Positions 24,568-33,605 of a DNA stretch of 64,000 bases are shown here, in pieces. The notes beneath the pieces are model-generated. The model was not told the origin of the DNA. It searched no databases and worked only from the letters and a program-made list of their open reading frames with translations. The stretch is from Kitasatospora sp. NBC_01246 (lineage in GTDB: Bacteria > Actinomycetota > Actinomycetes > Streptomycetales > Streptomycetaceae): positions 7,192,001-7,256,000 of the forward strand of contig NZ_CP108484.1 in assembly GCF_036226505.1 (NCBI RefSeq), in the 5' to 3' direction. Both the position numbers and the translations under genes were made by a program. Each line of letters opens with the position of its first letter. The stretch's first letter is position 1.

Positions 24568-26121
24568 TCAGGACGCGGTGGGTCCCCCTCGGGACGGCGC
24601 CGCCGCCCCGGGCTCCCGTCCGCCGAGCCGGACGGGGTGGGGCCCGGGCGGCCGCCGCTGGCCGCCCCACTGCCCCGGCGCCACCCGCCAGACCGGCGGC
24701 GGCCGGCGCTCGGCGGCCCCCCGGGCGGCGGTGGAGGCGGCCGGGACGACCAGCAGGACCAGCACCAGGGGCAGTACCTGGACGCGTTCGCGGGACAGGA
24801 TGCCCATGTTGTTGATGGTCGAGAAGGCCCAGCAGAACAGCAGCGTGTAGACGGTGGTGAAGGCGACGTAGGACCGCTGCACGAAGAGCCGCGGCACTCT
24901 GCTGAGCTGCGGCCAGCTCCGGATGAACATCACCAGCAGGGCGAAGCACTCCACCGACTGGATCAGGTTCTGGATGTTCGAGGCCTCGAAGGGGAAGGGC
25001 CGGAAGAGCACGCTGACCACGGCGACCGGCAGCCCGGCCGGATTCAGGCTGAACCGCGGTGCGGCGTCCTCCGGGGCGGTCGCGCTGATCATCGAGTTGC
25101 CCTGGCTGGTGCGCCGCGAGGTCTCCGAGAGCACCTGGTTGACGGCGTCGCCGCCGGTGCCGTCGGTACCGAAGAAGGTCGAGACCTGTTGCAGCATCAG
25201 CACCGCCATCGCGCCGAGCACCACGGCGGTCAGGATGGTCCGCAGCGGTCCGAGCGCGCTGGCCTGCCGCGGCCGCTTGCGCAGCACGTAGGCGACCAGC
25301 AGGCCGGCCCCGGCGAGCGCGGTGACGTGCGGGCGGACCATCGCGGTGCCGACCGAGCCGAGCGCGATGCAGGCGAAGGCGCCGAACCGGCGGTCCAGCA
25401 GCCGGGCGGTCCCGTAGGTGGTCAGGCCCAGGCAGAACATCATCCAGGCGTCCTTGCCGATGCTGGACGGCCAGAACAGCAGCGAGGGCAGGAAGAAGAC
25501 CAGCTTGGCGTACTTGCGGCTGTCCGCCTCGGGGAAGGCGATCTGCAGGGCCCGCCAGAACAGCAGCAGTCCCCAGAAGCCCAGCCAGGAGAAGACCAGG
25601 AAGCCACCGATCAGCGACGGCCCGGTGATCGCGTAGACCACCCCGGTGACGATGATGACGAACCCGGTGCCGGCGACCTTCATCCCGAGGTCGTAGTGCA
25701 CGCCGGCCAGCAGGTCGGCCTGCCCCAGGTAGGTGGCGAGCTCGGTGCCCTTCTGGTGGTACATCTTGGCGTCGGCCGCGCCGCCGTACAGCACGAAGGC
25801 CATCAGGTAGCGGGGGAAGGCGCAGAGCAGCTTGGCGGTCATGGCCAGCATCAGCAGCCGGAACACGTCCCGCTCGGGGTTGGCGGCGGCGATCCGGGCC
25901 AGGACCGGGGTGCCGACGGCCATCAGCACCGGCAGGACCAGCAGCGCGCCCCAGGTGTCGTACGAGGTGTGCACCATGGCGACGACGAAGAGCGTGACGT
26001 AGGCCGTCACCAGGGTGGCGGCGACGGCGGACGGCCAGGGCACCCGGGCCCGGACGGCCGCGACGGCGGACGGCCGGGACGTGCGGCCCGGCACGGCCCG
26101 GGCCGGAGCCGGCCGGGGCAT
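24568..26121 (-). CDS. Polytopic membrane protein, polysaccharide polymerase-like
   Basis: 517 residues with about ten to twelve hydrophobic segments spread through residues 30-445, a short Arg/Pro-rich N-terminus and an extended Arg/Pro/Gly-rich cytoplasmic tail (about 450-517). A large polar loop (about 300-350, FFGTDGTGGDAVNQVLSETSRRTSQGN) fits the extracytoplasmic loop of Wzy-like O-antigen polymerases, and the loop KLVFFLPSLLFWPSSIGKDA is also seen in such proteins. I cannot assign a family firmly. Its start overlaps the GNAT stop by one base (TGATG), showing translational coupling. The operon context supports a role in glycan assembly. Confidence 0.65.
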   Translation of the reverse strand: MPRPAPARAVPGRTSRPSAVAAVRARVPWPSAVAATLVTAYVTLFVVAMVHTSYDTWGALLVLPVLMAVGTPVLARIAAANPERDVFRLLMLAMTAKLLCAFPRYLMAFVLYGGAADAKMYHQKGTELATYLGQADLLAGVHYDLGMKVAGTGFVIIVTGVVYAITGPSLIGGFLVFSWLGFWGLLLFWRALQIAFPEADSRKYAKLVFFLPSLLFWPSSIGKDAWMMFCLGLTTYGTARLLDRRFGAFACIALGSVGTAMVRPHVTALAGAGLLVAYVLRKRPRQASALGPLRTILTAVVLGAMAVLMLQQVSTFFGTDGTGGDAVNQVLSETSRRTSQGNSMISATAPEDAAPRFSLNPAGLPVAVVSVLFRPFPFEASNIQNLIQSVECFALLVMFIRSWPQLSRVPRLFVQRSYVAFTTVYTLLFCWAFSTINNMGILSRERVQVLPLVLVLLVVPAASTAARGAAERRPPPVWRVAPGQWGGQRRPPGPHPVRLGGREPGAAAPSRGGPTAS

Positions 26122-27326
26122 CAGAAGACCTCCAGGTCACCGAGGGTGAACCGCCAGTCGGGCAGGGTCAGTGCGGTCCGGCCGGTCGGGGTGCGCGCGG
26201 CGAGCGTCATCCCGGTGCGGGGGGCCCGTAGGAAGCCGGAGCGCAGCGCCGCGGCGGCGGCCTCGGTGCCGGGGGAGAGGTGCGTGGCGACGTGGTCGCA
26301 GCCGGACTCGCGGGCGGCGGCGCGCAGCAGCCGGGCGGCGCTGTCCCGGTCGCCGGGGCGGACCAGGACGTCGGCGAGGGTGAACTCGGCGAGCGGGCCG
26401 CGGCGTCGGGGCCGGCCGACGGCCAGGCCGGTCAGCTCGCCGCCCCGGTGGCAGGTGAGGACGCGGTAGTCCAGTCCGGGGGCCTCGCCGTAGCGCCAGC
26501 GCAGGAACTCCGGGGTGCGGAGCACGGCGAGGCGGGGGTCGACGCGGTCGGCGGCGGCCCGCTCGCGCAGCAGCTCGGCCAGCGGGGCGTCGGCGCCGGC
26601 CATCGGGTCGCCGGCGGGGCCTCCGGAGGAGCCGGTGGCCGCGTCGGGAGCGGCCCGGCCGGCGGTCCGGTTCTGGCGGTCGGCGGTGGTCGGGCCGTCG
26701 GGAGCGGCCCGGTCGGCGGTCCGGGGCGGGTCGGGGAGCGTCACGCGGTCGGCGAACCACGACCGGGCGGTGGGCAGCCCGCAGGCCGGTGGCGCGGCCG
26801 CACCGGCCGGGGTGCGGGCCAGCGCCGCCCGCGCTCCGCGGGCGAACGCGGCCGGGCGGACCGGGCGCAGGGCCACCGGTACCCGGCCGAGTTCCTGCCA
26901 GCCCATCTTCCGGTACCCGGGCAGGCTGTTCCCGTTGGGCGTGTTGAAGACCAACTCGGCCTCACCGGCGACCTGTCCGAGCAGGTCCAGGGTGAGCCGG
27001 CGGAAGATCCCGCGGCCCTGGAAGTCCGGGTGGGTCGCGGTGTCCACCGGCCGGACGGCGGTGACGGTACGGCCGGTGGAGCCCTCGTGCCACTGCCAGC
27101 GCAGGAACAGCCGCACCCCCGCGAGCCGCCCCTGCGGGGTCTCGGCGACCAGGCCGGGGCTGGCGCCGAAGGGCCCCGACCGGTGCTTCCAGCCGAAGAA
27201 GTCGGCGGTGCGGGTGCCGGTGGGGCCGCCGGCCAGGGAGGCGGTCAGCAGGTCGAGCACCGCGGGGAGGTCGTCCTCCGCGAGCGGGCGGAACGTCAGC
27301 TCGGCAGGGGCGGGCAGGGCACTCAC
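26121..27326 (-). CDS. GNAT family N-acetyltransferase, two-part
   Basis: 401 residues from a GTG at 27326. The N-terminal half has a GNAT fold with the acetyl-CoA loop in HPDFQGRGIFRRLTLDLLGQV (Q-x-x-G-x-G/A variant) and VFNTPNGNSLPGYRKMGW. A Pro/Ala/Asp-rich, low-complexity linker (about 180-240) separates it from a second half with ELTGLAVGRPRRRGPLAEFTLADVLV that looks like a second GNAT-like half. It may N-acylate an amino-sugar made by the neighbouring aminotransferase; that is inference from the operon. Confidence 0.78.
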   Translation of the reverse strand: MSALPAPAELTFRPLAEDDLPAVLDLLTASLAGGPTGTRTADFFGWKHRSGPFGASPGLVAETPQGRLAGVRLFLRWQWHEGSTGRTVTAVRPVDTATHPDFQGRGIFRRLTLDLLGQVAGEAELVFNTPNGNSLPGYRKMGWQELGRVPVALRPVRPAAFARGARAALARTPAGAAAPPACGLPTARSWFADRVTLPDPPRTADRAAPDGPTTADRQNRTAGRAAPDAATGSSGGPAGDPMAGADAPLAELLRERAAADRVDPRLAVLRTPEFLRWRYGEAPGLDYRVLTCHRGGELTGLAVGRPRRRGPLAEFTLADVLVRPGDRDSAARLLRAAARESGCDHVATHLSPGTEAAAAALRSGFLRAPRTGMTLAARTPTGRTALTLPDWRFTLGDLEVF

Positions 27327-27380
27327 GTCCGGACTCGCTCTCCGTTCGGTGGTAGCAGCCTTTGGGGGGGACCAGGGGGC

Positions 27381-28520
27381 TCAGCGCCGCAGCACCTTCT
27401 CGTACACCGCCTCCACGGCCCGCTGGGCGCCCGCGACGTCGAAGCGGGCGGAGCGCTCCCGCGCCGCCGCCCCGAGGCGTTCCCGCAGCTCCGGGTCGTC
27501 GGCCAGCCGGCCGAGCGCGGCGGCCAGGGCGACCGGGTCACCGGGCTCCACCAGGAAGCCCTGCTCGCCGTCGTCGAGCACCTCCGGCATGCCGCCGACC
27601 CGGGTGACCACGGCCGGCAGGCCGCTCGTCATCGCCTCCATCAGGGCGACCGGCAGGCCTTCCTGACGGGAACTCAGGGCGAAGACGTCCAGTCCCGGCA
27701 GCAGCGCGGGGACGTCCGGGCGGGAGCCGGTGAACAGCACGCTGTCGGTCACCCCCAGCTCGGCGGCCCGGGCCCGCAGCCGCTCGTCCAGCGGCCCGGC
27801 GCCGATCACCACCAGCCGGGCCGGCGGTCGGCCGCGGCACAGCTCGGCATGGGCGGCGAGCAGCGTGGACTGGTCCTTCTTCGGTGTCAGGTTGCCGACC
27901 GTGCCGACCACGAACGCGTCCTGCGGCAGGCCGAGTCCGGCCCGCGCGGCGGCCCGGGCGGCCGGTCCCTGCGGGGCGCCGGCCAGGTCCGGGCCGTGGT
28001 GCACCACGTGCACCCAGGCACCGGGCCGGCGGCGCGCGGCCGGGATGGTCCGCTCGACGGCGTGCGAGACGGCGATCACCGCGTCGTTGCGACGGTAGGT
28101 CAGCGCGTTGGCCCAGCGGGTGGCCGGGCGGTAGCGGTCCCAGACGTTGTGCTCGGTGTGGACCAGGCGCGGCGCGCCCCCGCCGCCGAGCCCGTACGAC
28201 AGCAGCCGGGCGGCGGTGGCCGGGACGGGCATGTGGGTGTGCACCAGGCCGTAGCGGCGGTCGGCGAGCAGGCGGCGCAGCCGCAGCGGCCAGCGCGGGT
28301 CGGCCCGGCCGGGCGCGCCCGGCACGCCGCCCAGGCAGTGCACCCGCACCCCGGCCTCGGTGAGCGCGGGGGCGAGCGCGTCCTTCCAGGGCAGTACGTA
28401 GGCGACCTCGACCTCGTAGCGCGAAGCGTCCACCTGGCGGGCGCAGTTGAGCAGCAGCTGCTCGGCGCCCCCGCGGCCGAGGCCCTTGGCCAGCCAGAGC
28501 ACCCGGGTGCGTCCGGTCAC
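27381..28520 (-). CDS. Glycosyltransferase family 4 (GT-B)
   Basis: 379 residues. The N-terminal GT-B domain starts TRVLWLAKGLGRGGAEQLLLNCARQVD, with the Gly-rich donor loop. The C-terminal domain has VVGTVGNLTPKKDQSTLLAAHAEL and the EX7E motif in SSRQEGLPVALMEAMTSGLPAVVTRVGGMPEVL. It transfers a sugar from an NDP-sugar to a growing glycan on the cytoplasmic face. The first codon overlaps the stop of the Wzz-like gene by 4 bp (ATGA), so the two are translationally coupled. Confidence 0.92.
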   Translation of the reverse strand: MTGRTRVLWLAKGLGRGGAEQLLLNCARQVDASRYEVEVAYVLPWKDALAPALTEAGVRVHCLGGVPGAPGRADPRWPLRLRRLLADRRYGLVHTHMPVPATAARLLSYGLGGGGAPRLVHTEHNVWDRYRPATRWANALTYRRNDAVIAVSHAVERTIPAARRRPGAWVHVVHHGPDLAGAPQGPAARAAARAGLGLPQDAFVVGTVGNLTPKKDQSTLLAAHAELCRGRPPARLVVIGAGPLDERLRARAAELGVTDSVLFTGSRPDVPALLPGLDVFALSSRQEGLPVALMEAMTSGLPAVVTRVGGMPEVLDDGEQGFLVEPGDPVALAAALGRLADDPELRERLGAAARERSARFDVAGAQRAVEAVYEKVLRR

Positions 28521-30469
28521 CGCTCCTCCGCCTCGCGCAGCAGGGCTGGCTCGCCCGGGTCGCCGCCGACCTCACCGGCCTTGGGGCCGTGGCCGTTGAC
28601 GCCCGGATCGGAGTCGGGGCGCGTCCGGCCCGGTCCGGCGGCGTCACGCCGGGCCCAGCTCGGCGCCGCCCGGTCGGCACCCCGCTGGGTGCCCCACCCG
28701 GCACCCCACTCGGCACCCCGCTCGGTGCCCCGGTCCGCGCCCCGGTCCGCGCCCTGGTCCGCACTCCGGTTCGCGCCCCACTCGGGCCCCCGGTCCCGAC
28801 CCCGCTCCAGGGCCCGGTCGGGGGCCCGGTCCACTGCCGGCGCGGCCGGGCGCGGCAGGGTGGACGGGGCGGCCCGGCCGCCCGGTGCCGCCGGTCCGCC
28901 GACCGTCCCGGTGCGCCGGCGCCGTCCGCCCGGGCCGAAGCTGGCGAGCAGCGCCACCCCGGCCACCGGCACCCCGGTCCGGGAGAGCAACTCGGCGACC
29001 CGATCCGCCTGTTCGGGGGTCACATTGCCGCTGCGCACGGTGACCAGCACCGCGTCGGCGTGCTGGACCAGGTCGTAAGCGTCGTTGGCGTGCAGCAGCG
29101 GCGAGGTGTCCACCAGGATCACGTCGGCGTGGCGGCGGGCCCGGCGCAGGACTTCGGCGGCGCGCAGCACCAGTGCGGCCGGGTAGGCGGTGGTGTTGCC
29201 GCCGGTGATCAGCGAGACGCCCGCCACGTTGGTCGGCCGGATCAGGTCGTCCAGCTCGCCGAGCCGCTCGCCGCTGAGCAGCTCGGCCATCCCCGGACCG
29301 CCGCCCACGCCGAGGTGGGCGTGCAGCTGCGGGTGGCGGAAGTCGCAGTCCAGGACGAGCACTTCGCGACCGGTCTCGGCGAGCGCGGCGGCCAGGTTGG
29401 CGACGGTGGTGGTCCGTCCGTCCCCGCTGCCGCCGGAGGCCACCAGCACCACGGGTGCCGGGTCGGCGTGCCGGCGCGGGGCGGGCTCGGCGCGCTCCCA
29501 CTCGGCGGGCCCGGCGGCCGAACGGCCGAGCGCGTCCGGCCCGGTGAGCAGCAGGGTGGAGCGCAGCGAGCGGTACGCCTCGGCGGCCGGGTCCGAGGGG
29601 CGGGCCCGGACCAGCGGTTCGCGCAACCGCCGCAGCCGGCGGGAGAGTTGCGGCACCTCGCCGATCACCGGCAGGTTGAAGCCCTCCTCGACGGCGTTGC
29701 GGGTGCGCAGCCGGGTGTCCATCCGGCTGAGCATCAGCGCGGCGACCACGCCGAGGCCGAGGCCGAGCGCGACCGCCAGGCCCAGCCGGACGTTCCGGCT
29801 GGGTGAGGAGAGCAGGTTGCCGGCGTTCTGCCGGGCGTCGATGCTGCCCCACTGCTGGATGGCGTCGGTCTGGGCGCCGTTCTGCAGCTTGCTGATGGCG
29901 GTCAGCGTGGCGGTCAGCGAGGTGGACGCGGCGGTCAGCTTGGGCTGGAGCTTCGGCTGGTCGCCGGCCGAGGAGCGGTTGAACTGCTGCTGGATGTCGT
30001 CGAGTTGCTTCTGCTGGGCGTCCGCCTGCGCCTGCAGCTTCCGGACCGTCTCGGCGGCGCTCTTGGCGGACTCGTCGCTGAAGCCCTTGATGATCGCGGC
30101 CGAGTAGGCGGCCGCGAGGTCGGAACAGGACTGCTGGGTCGGCCCGGTGGTGGCGATCGAGAGCATCTGGGCGCTGTCGGCCGTCACGGTCCGGCGGGCG
30201 ATCACGGCGGCGGCGTCGCCGATGCCGAGCTGGTGGGCCGCCGCCGTCGCGACGTCCGAACCCTGCGCGTACGAGAGCACCTGGTCGGCCCGCACGGTGT
30301 CGCCGGCCCCCGCGACCGGCGTGATGGCGACCTTGCACTTCCATTTGGCGTTGTCCACCGTGTCACCGGTGGGGGTCAGCAGCCAGCCGACGACGAGTGC
30401 GGCGAGCGTGCAGCCGACGAGCAGCCGCCAGTACCGCCGCAGGACGGTGAAGTGGTTTGCCGGTTCCAC
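28517..30469 (-). CDS. Wzz / tyrosine-autokinase-like polysaccharide chain-length protein with degenerate Walker A
   Basis: 650 residues from a GTG with GAGGGG upstream. TM1 is at about 17-32, followed by an extracytoplasmic Wzz domain with a coiled coil (about 130-190) and TM2 near 215-240. The cytoplasmic part has the BY-kinase layout: EVPQLSRRLRRL, PAAEAYRSLRSTLLLT, a P-loop, Walker A' VLVLDCDFRHPQLH and Walker B VILVDTSPLL. The P-loop reads GGSGDGRTTT, so the invariant Lys is Arg352. The C-terminal about 130 residues are low complexity (RGADRGADRGTERGAEWG repeats) and contain no Tyr, unlike normal BY-kinases with a Tyr cluster. It is likely a structural regulator of chain length rather than an active kinase. 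First gene of a five-gene leftward operon. Confidence 0.85.
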   Translation of the reverse strand: MEPANHFTVLRRYWRLLVGCTLAALVVGWLLTPTGDTVDNAKWKCKVAITPVAGAGDTVRADQVLSYAQGSDVATAAAHQLGIGDAAAVIARRTVTADSAQMLSIATTGPTQQSCSDLAAAYSAAIIKGFSDESAKSAAETVRKLQAQADAQQKQLDDIQQQFNRSSAGDQPKLQPKLTAASTSLTATLTAISKLQNGAQTDAIQQWGSIDARQNAGNLLSSPSRNVRLGLAVALGLGLGVVAALMLSRMDTRLRTRNAVEEGFNLPVIGEVPQLSRRLRRLREPLVRARPSDPAAEAYRSLRSTLLLTGPDALGRSAAGPAEWERAEPAPRRHADPAPVVLVASGGSGDGRTTTVANLAAALAETGREVLVLDCDFRHPQLHAHLGVGGGPGMAELLSGERLGELDDLIRPTNVAGVSLITGGNTTAYPAALVLRAAEVLRRARRHADVILVDTSPLLHANDAYDLVQHADAVLVTVRSGNVTPEQADRVAELLSRTGVPVAGVALLASFGPGGRRRRTGTVGGPAAPGGRAAPSTLPRPAAPAVDRAPDRALERGRDRGPEWGANRSADQGADRGADRGTERGAEWGAGWGTQRGADRAAPSWARRDAAGPGRTRPDSDPGVNGHGPKAGEVGGDPGEPALLREAEER

Positions 30470-30881
30470 CGGTGGGATCCCCTCGCGTTCGTGGTGCGGT
30501 GGTGCTGGTGAGCTCCCCTCGGGAGCGCGGCGGTCCGGGTGCTGCTGCCTCTGTCTGTCCTGCGCCACGCTCTCGGCCCGGTGGAATCCCTCGCCCGATG
30601 TCGCAACTCGCCCCCTGACGAACCGCTGCCCGACCCGCCCCCCTGACGGCTCGCTCCCCGCCGACCCGCGCCCGGCGGCGCAGCGGTGCCGGGCCCCGGC
30701 CGGCCCGGTCGGGGCCGCGCCCCCGCCCACGCCGGGCCACGCCCACGCCGGCCACGCACGCCGCGCACCGGCCGCCGGTCATCCTGCGATGCTTGCCGAG
30801 CCCCGACGTGCGGCGCAACCGCTTTGGCGATACTGGGACCGCCCGATGACCGGGACGGCGCCCGGGACCGACGGGATCCCG
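30470..30881. other. Intergenic region upstream of the Wzz-like operon
   Basis: About 410 bp with no credible gene. It should hold the promoter of the leftward operon; a TTGCGA near 30606 on the minus strand is the only -35-like match I see, and no good -10 follows. It also contains the 3' flank of the next leftward glycosyltransferase gene. Confidence 0.35.
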
Positions 30882-32027
30882 TCAGATCGTGCGCAGGCGC
30901 AGGGAGCGCTCGTAGAACCCGACCATCTGCGCCGACACCTGGTGCAGGGTGAACGAGGTGAGGAACCGCGCCCGCGCCGACTTCGCCCGCACCCGGGCCG
31001 AGGCCCGGTCCTGCACCGTGTCGACCAGCGCGGCCGCCAGCGCGGCCGGCTGCTCCGCCGGCACCAGCCGGGCGTAGTCCTCCGAGCCCACCGTCTCGCG
31101 CAGCGCCGGCACGTCCGCGCAGACCAGCGGCACGCCGACGCCCATCGCCTCCATCGCCGCGCTGCCCAGCCCCTCCCAGCGGGACGGCACGGCGAACGCG
31201 TCGGACGCGGCCATCAGGTCGAAGACGTCGCCGCGCGGCCCGAGGAAGCGCACACCGCCCGCAGCCTCGGCGAGGGCCGTGAGCCGGGCCGTCTCGGTGC
31301 CCGCGCTGCCGGCCAGCAGCAGCACCGCGCCCGGCTCCGCCCGCAGGACCGCCGGCCAGGCCTCCAACAGCACGTCCAGGCCCTTCTGGTACTGCTGGCG
31401 GGCTGCCGCGAGCACCACCGGCGCGTCCTGCGGCAGGCCCAGCGCGGCCCGGACGGCGGCCCGCCGCTCCGGGGTGACGGTGCCCAGCAGCTCCGGGTCC
31501 CGCCCGCGCGGCACCACGTCGATCCGCTCCCGCGGCACCCGCAGGCGCTGCGCCATCGCGCCCGCGACGTGCCTGGTGAGGGCGTGGAACCGGCGGGTGC
31601 CCTGGGCGGTCACGGCGTCCACCGTCTGGGCGGCCCGCACCTTCCAGGGGCTGAGGCCGCGCGCGTTGAGGTGCTCCGGCCCGTACGCCGAGTTCACCAG
31701 GCTGGAGACCACCGGCGTACGCGCCGACAGCGCGGCGGCCCGGCCGAGGACGTCCGACTCGTACAGCGTGGTGTGGACGAGGTCCGGGCGGCGTTCGCGG
31801 ACCAGCCCGCGCAGCGCGGCGAGCGTCCGCCCCCGGGTGGCCCGGCCGACGCCGAAGACATCGGCCCCCGCTCCGGTCAGCTCCGGCTGGAAGCCCCCGG
31901 GCGAGTCCTTGAGGTACGCGACGTCCAGCTTCACCCCGGACCGCACCAGTTGGGGGGCCATCGCCACCAGGCCCTGCTCGGCCCCGCCGACCCGGCTCAC
32001 GCTGTCGATCACATAGAGCACATGCAC
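30882..32027 (-). CDS. Glycosyltransferase family 4 (GT-B)
   Basis: 381 residues from a GTG at 32027 that begins the family N-terminus HVLYVIDSVSRVGGAEQGLVAMAPQLVRSG. The frame stays open upstream but only with a Pro/Arg-rich non-protein-like stretch. The C-terminal domain has VVLAAARQQYQKGLDVLLEAWPAVL and the donor-binding motif PSRWEGLGSAAMEAMGVGVPLVCADVPALRE. It is divergent from the glycosyltransferase at 32323. Acceptor and donor are unknown. Confidence 0.9.
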   Translation of the reverse strand: MHVLYVIDSVSRVGGAEQGLVAMAPQLVRSGVKLDVAYLKDSPGGFQPELTGAGADVFGVGRATRGRTLAALRGLVRERRPDLVHTTLYESDVLGRAAALSARTPVVSSLVNSAYGPEHLNARGLSPWKVRAAQTVDAVTAQGTRRFHALTRHVAGAMAQRLRVPRERIDVVPRGRDPELLGTVTPERRAAVRAALGLPQDAPVVLAAARQQYQKGLDVLLEAWPAVLRAEPGAVLLLAGSAGTETARLTALAEAAGGVRFLGPRGDVFDLMAASDAFAVPSRWEGLGSAAMEAMGVGVPLVCADVPALRETVGSEDYARLVPAEQPAALAAALVDTVQDRASARVRAKSARARFLTSFTLHQVSAQMVGFYERSLRLRTI

Positions 32028-32322
32028 AGGCCAACCCCCGCCCTCCGGGGCGCGGCCGGTCTCCCGTGCCGGTCGGCACCCTGACTGCCGATCAGCATCG
32101 CAGGTGGCGCCGCCCGCCCGCCAGGTATTCGGCCAGGAGCCTCCCGCCGCCCCGGGCGGTCGGGGGCGGCCAGGGGCGCGCACCGGGGCGCGCGCCCGAC
32201 GCCGGCGGCGTACGACGGCACCCGACCGGCGCCCGACAGGGGTAACCGCGCTGGCGCACGGGCCACCGCCGGGTTGTGCGAAGGGGCTGCCCCGGACGCC
32301 CCCCTGTGCCAAGGTCGTTCCC

Positions 32323-33435
32323 ATGCCCGACGCGACACCGGCGAAGACGGCCGGAACCCGCCCCCGCATCCTGCACGTGATCACCGACCCGCGCCGCCGC
32401 GGCGCCCAGAACCTCGCCCGGGACCTGCACCGGGAACTGCGCCGCCGCGGCCAGGCCTCCGCCCTGCGGGCCCTCGCCCCGCACCCCGACGCGGCCCCCG
32501 ACGCACCCGACACCCTCGCCACCACCGTGCTCGGCCGCGCCCGGCTGCACCCCGCCACCCTGCTCGCGCTCCGCGCCGCCGCGCGCACCGCCGACGTGGT
32601 CGTCGCGCACGGCTCCGCCACCCTCCCCGCCTGCGCCGTCGCCCTGGCCGGCACCCGCACGCCGTTCGTCTACGTCTCCATCGGCGACCCCCGGCACTGG
32701 ACGGCGAGCCCGCTGCGCCGGCTGCGCGCCGGCGCCCTGCTGCACCGCGCGGCCGCCGTCACCGCGCTCGCCGACGAGGCCCGCACCCTGCTGCAGGAGC
32801 GCTTCAGGCTGCCCGCCGGCAAGGTCCGCACCATCCCCAACGCCCGCGCCGCCGACGGCTACCCGCCCGCGGGGAGCGAGCGCGAGCGGCGCGCGGCGCG
32901 GCAGGCGCTCGGCCTGCCCGCCGAGGGGCTGCTGGTCGCCTGGATCGGCGCGATCGCCCCGGAGAAGCGGCTCGACCTCGCCCTCGACGCGCTCGACCGG
33001 CTCCCCGACGTCCGCCTCGCGGTGGCCGGCGACGGCCCGCAGCGCGCCGCCCTGGAACGGCACCCGGCCGCCGCCCGGGCCCAGTTCCTCGGGACCCTCG
33101 CCGACCCGGCCCCGCTCTACCGGGCCGCCGACGCCCTGCTGCTCACCAGCGACAGCGAGGGCGTCCCCGGCGTCCTGATCGAGTCGGCGCTGGCCGGGCT
33201 GCCCGCCGTCGCCACCGACGTCGGCTGGGTCCGCTCGGTGGTCCGCGACGGCGCCACCGGCGCGCTGGTCGCCCCCGGGGACCCGGTCGCGCTCGCCGAG
33301 GCGCTGGCCAAGGTGCTGGCCGGCGACCGGACGGCGCTCGGCGCGGCCGCCCGGGAGCACGTGCTGGCGCACTGCGAACTCGGCGTGGTGGCCGACGCCT
33401 GGCAGCGGCTCTTCACCGACCTCTGCGGCCGCTGA
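32323..33435 (+). CDS. Glycosyltransferase family 4 (GT-B)
   Basis: 370 residues from the ATG at 32323. N-terminal domain: RPRILHVITDPRRRGAQNLARDLHRELRRRGQ, with a Gly-Ala loop; C-terminal domain: LLVAWIGAIAPEKRLDLALDALDRL and LLTSDSEGVPGVLIESALAGLPAVATDVGWVRSVVRDG, the classical EX7E donor site. It is the first gene of a rightward series running into the ABC exporter. The upstream 295-bp divergent gap contains no other gene. Confidence 0.9.
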   Translation: MPDATPAKTAGTRPRILHVITDPRRRGAQNLARDLHRELRRRGQASALRALAPHPDAAPDAPDTLATTVLGRARLHPATLLALRAAARTADVVVAHGSATLPACAVALAGTRTPFVYVSIGDPRHWTASPLRRLRAGALLHRAAAVTALADEARTLLQERFRLPAGKVRTIPNARAADGYPPAGSERERRAARQALGLPAEGLLVAWIGAIAPEKRLDLALDALDRLPDVRLAVAGDGPQRAALERHPAAARAQFLGTLADPAPLYRAADALLLTSDSEGVPGVLIESALAGLPAVATDVGWVRSVVRDGATGALVAPGDPVALAEALAKVLAGDRTALGAAAREHVLAHCELGVVADAWQRLFTDLCGR

Positions 33436-33605
33436 CCCGCGCGGACGGCAGGCGCCGGCCCCGGGCCGGTCCGCCGGTGCGGACGCCGTCCGCACCGCCG
33501 TCCGCACCGGCCTCCGGGCCCGGGCTGCGCCGATCGGGCGAATCGCGGCCCGGCCCCCTCGGGGCGAGTGGCCGTCGACGATCCGTCACCGCCACACTGC
33601 CCGGT

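Noticed and set aside
28640..28860. Possible mobile or minisatellite element in the Wzz-like gene end
   Set aside because: Repeats are in frame (R-G-A-D/E-W/R units) and continue the protein, so they are a low-complexity tail, not an insertion.
32028..32322. Small gene in the divergent glycosyltransferase gap
   Set aside because: No start with ribosome site and no conserved-looking sequence; only Arg/Pro-rich frames.
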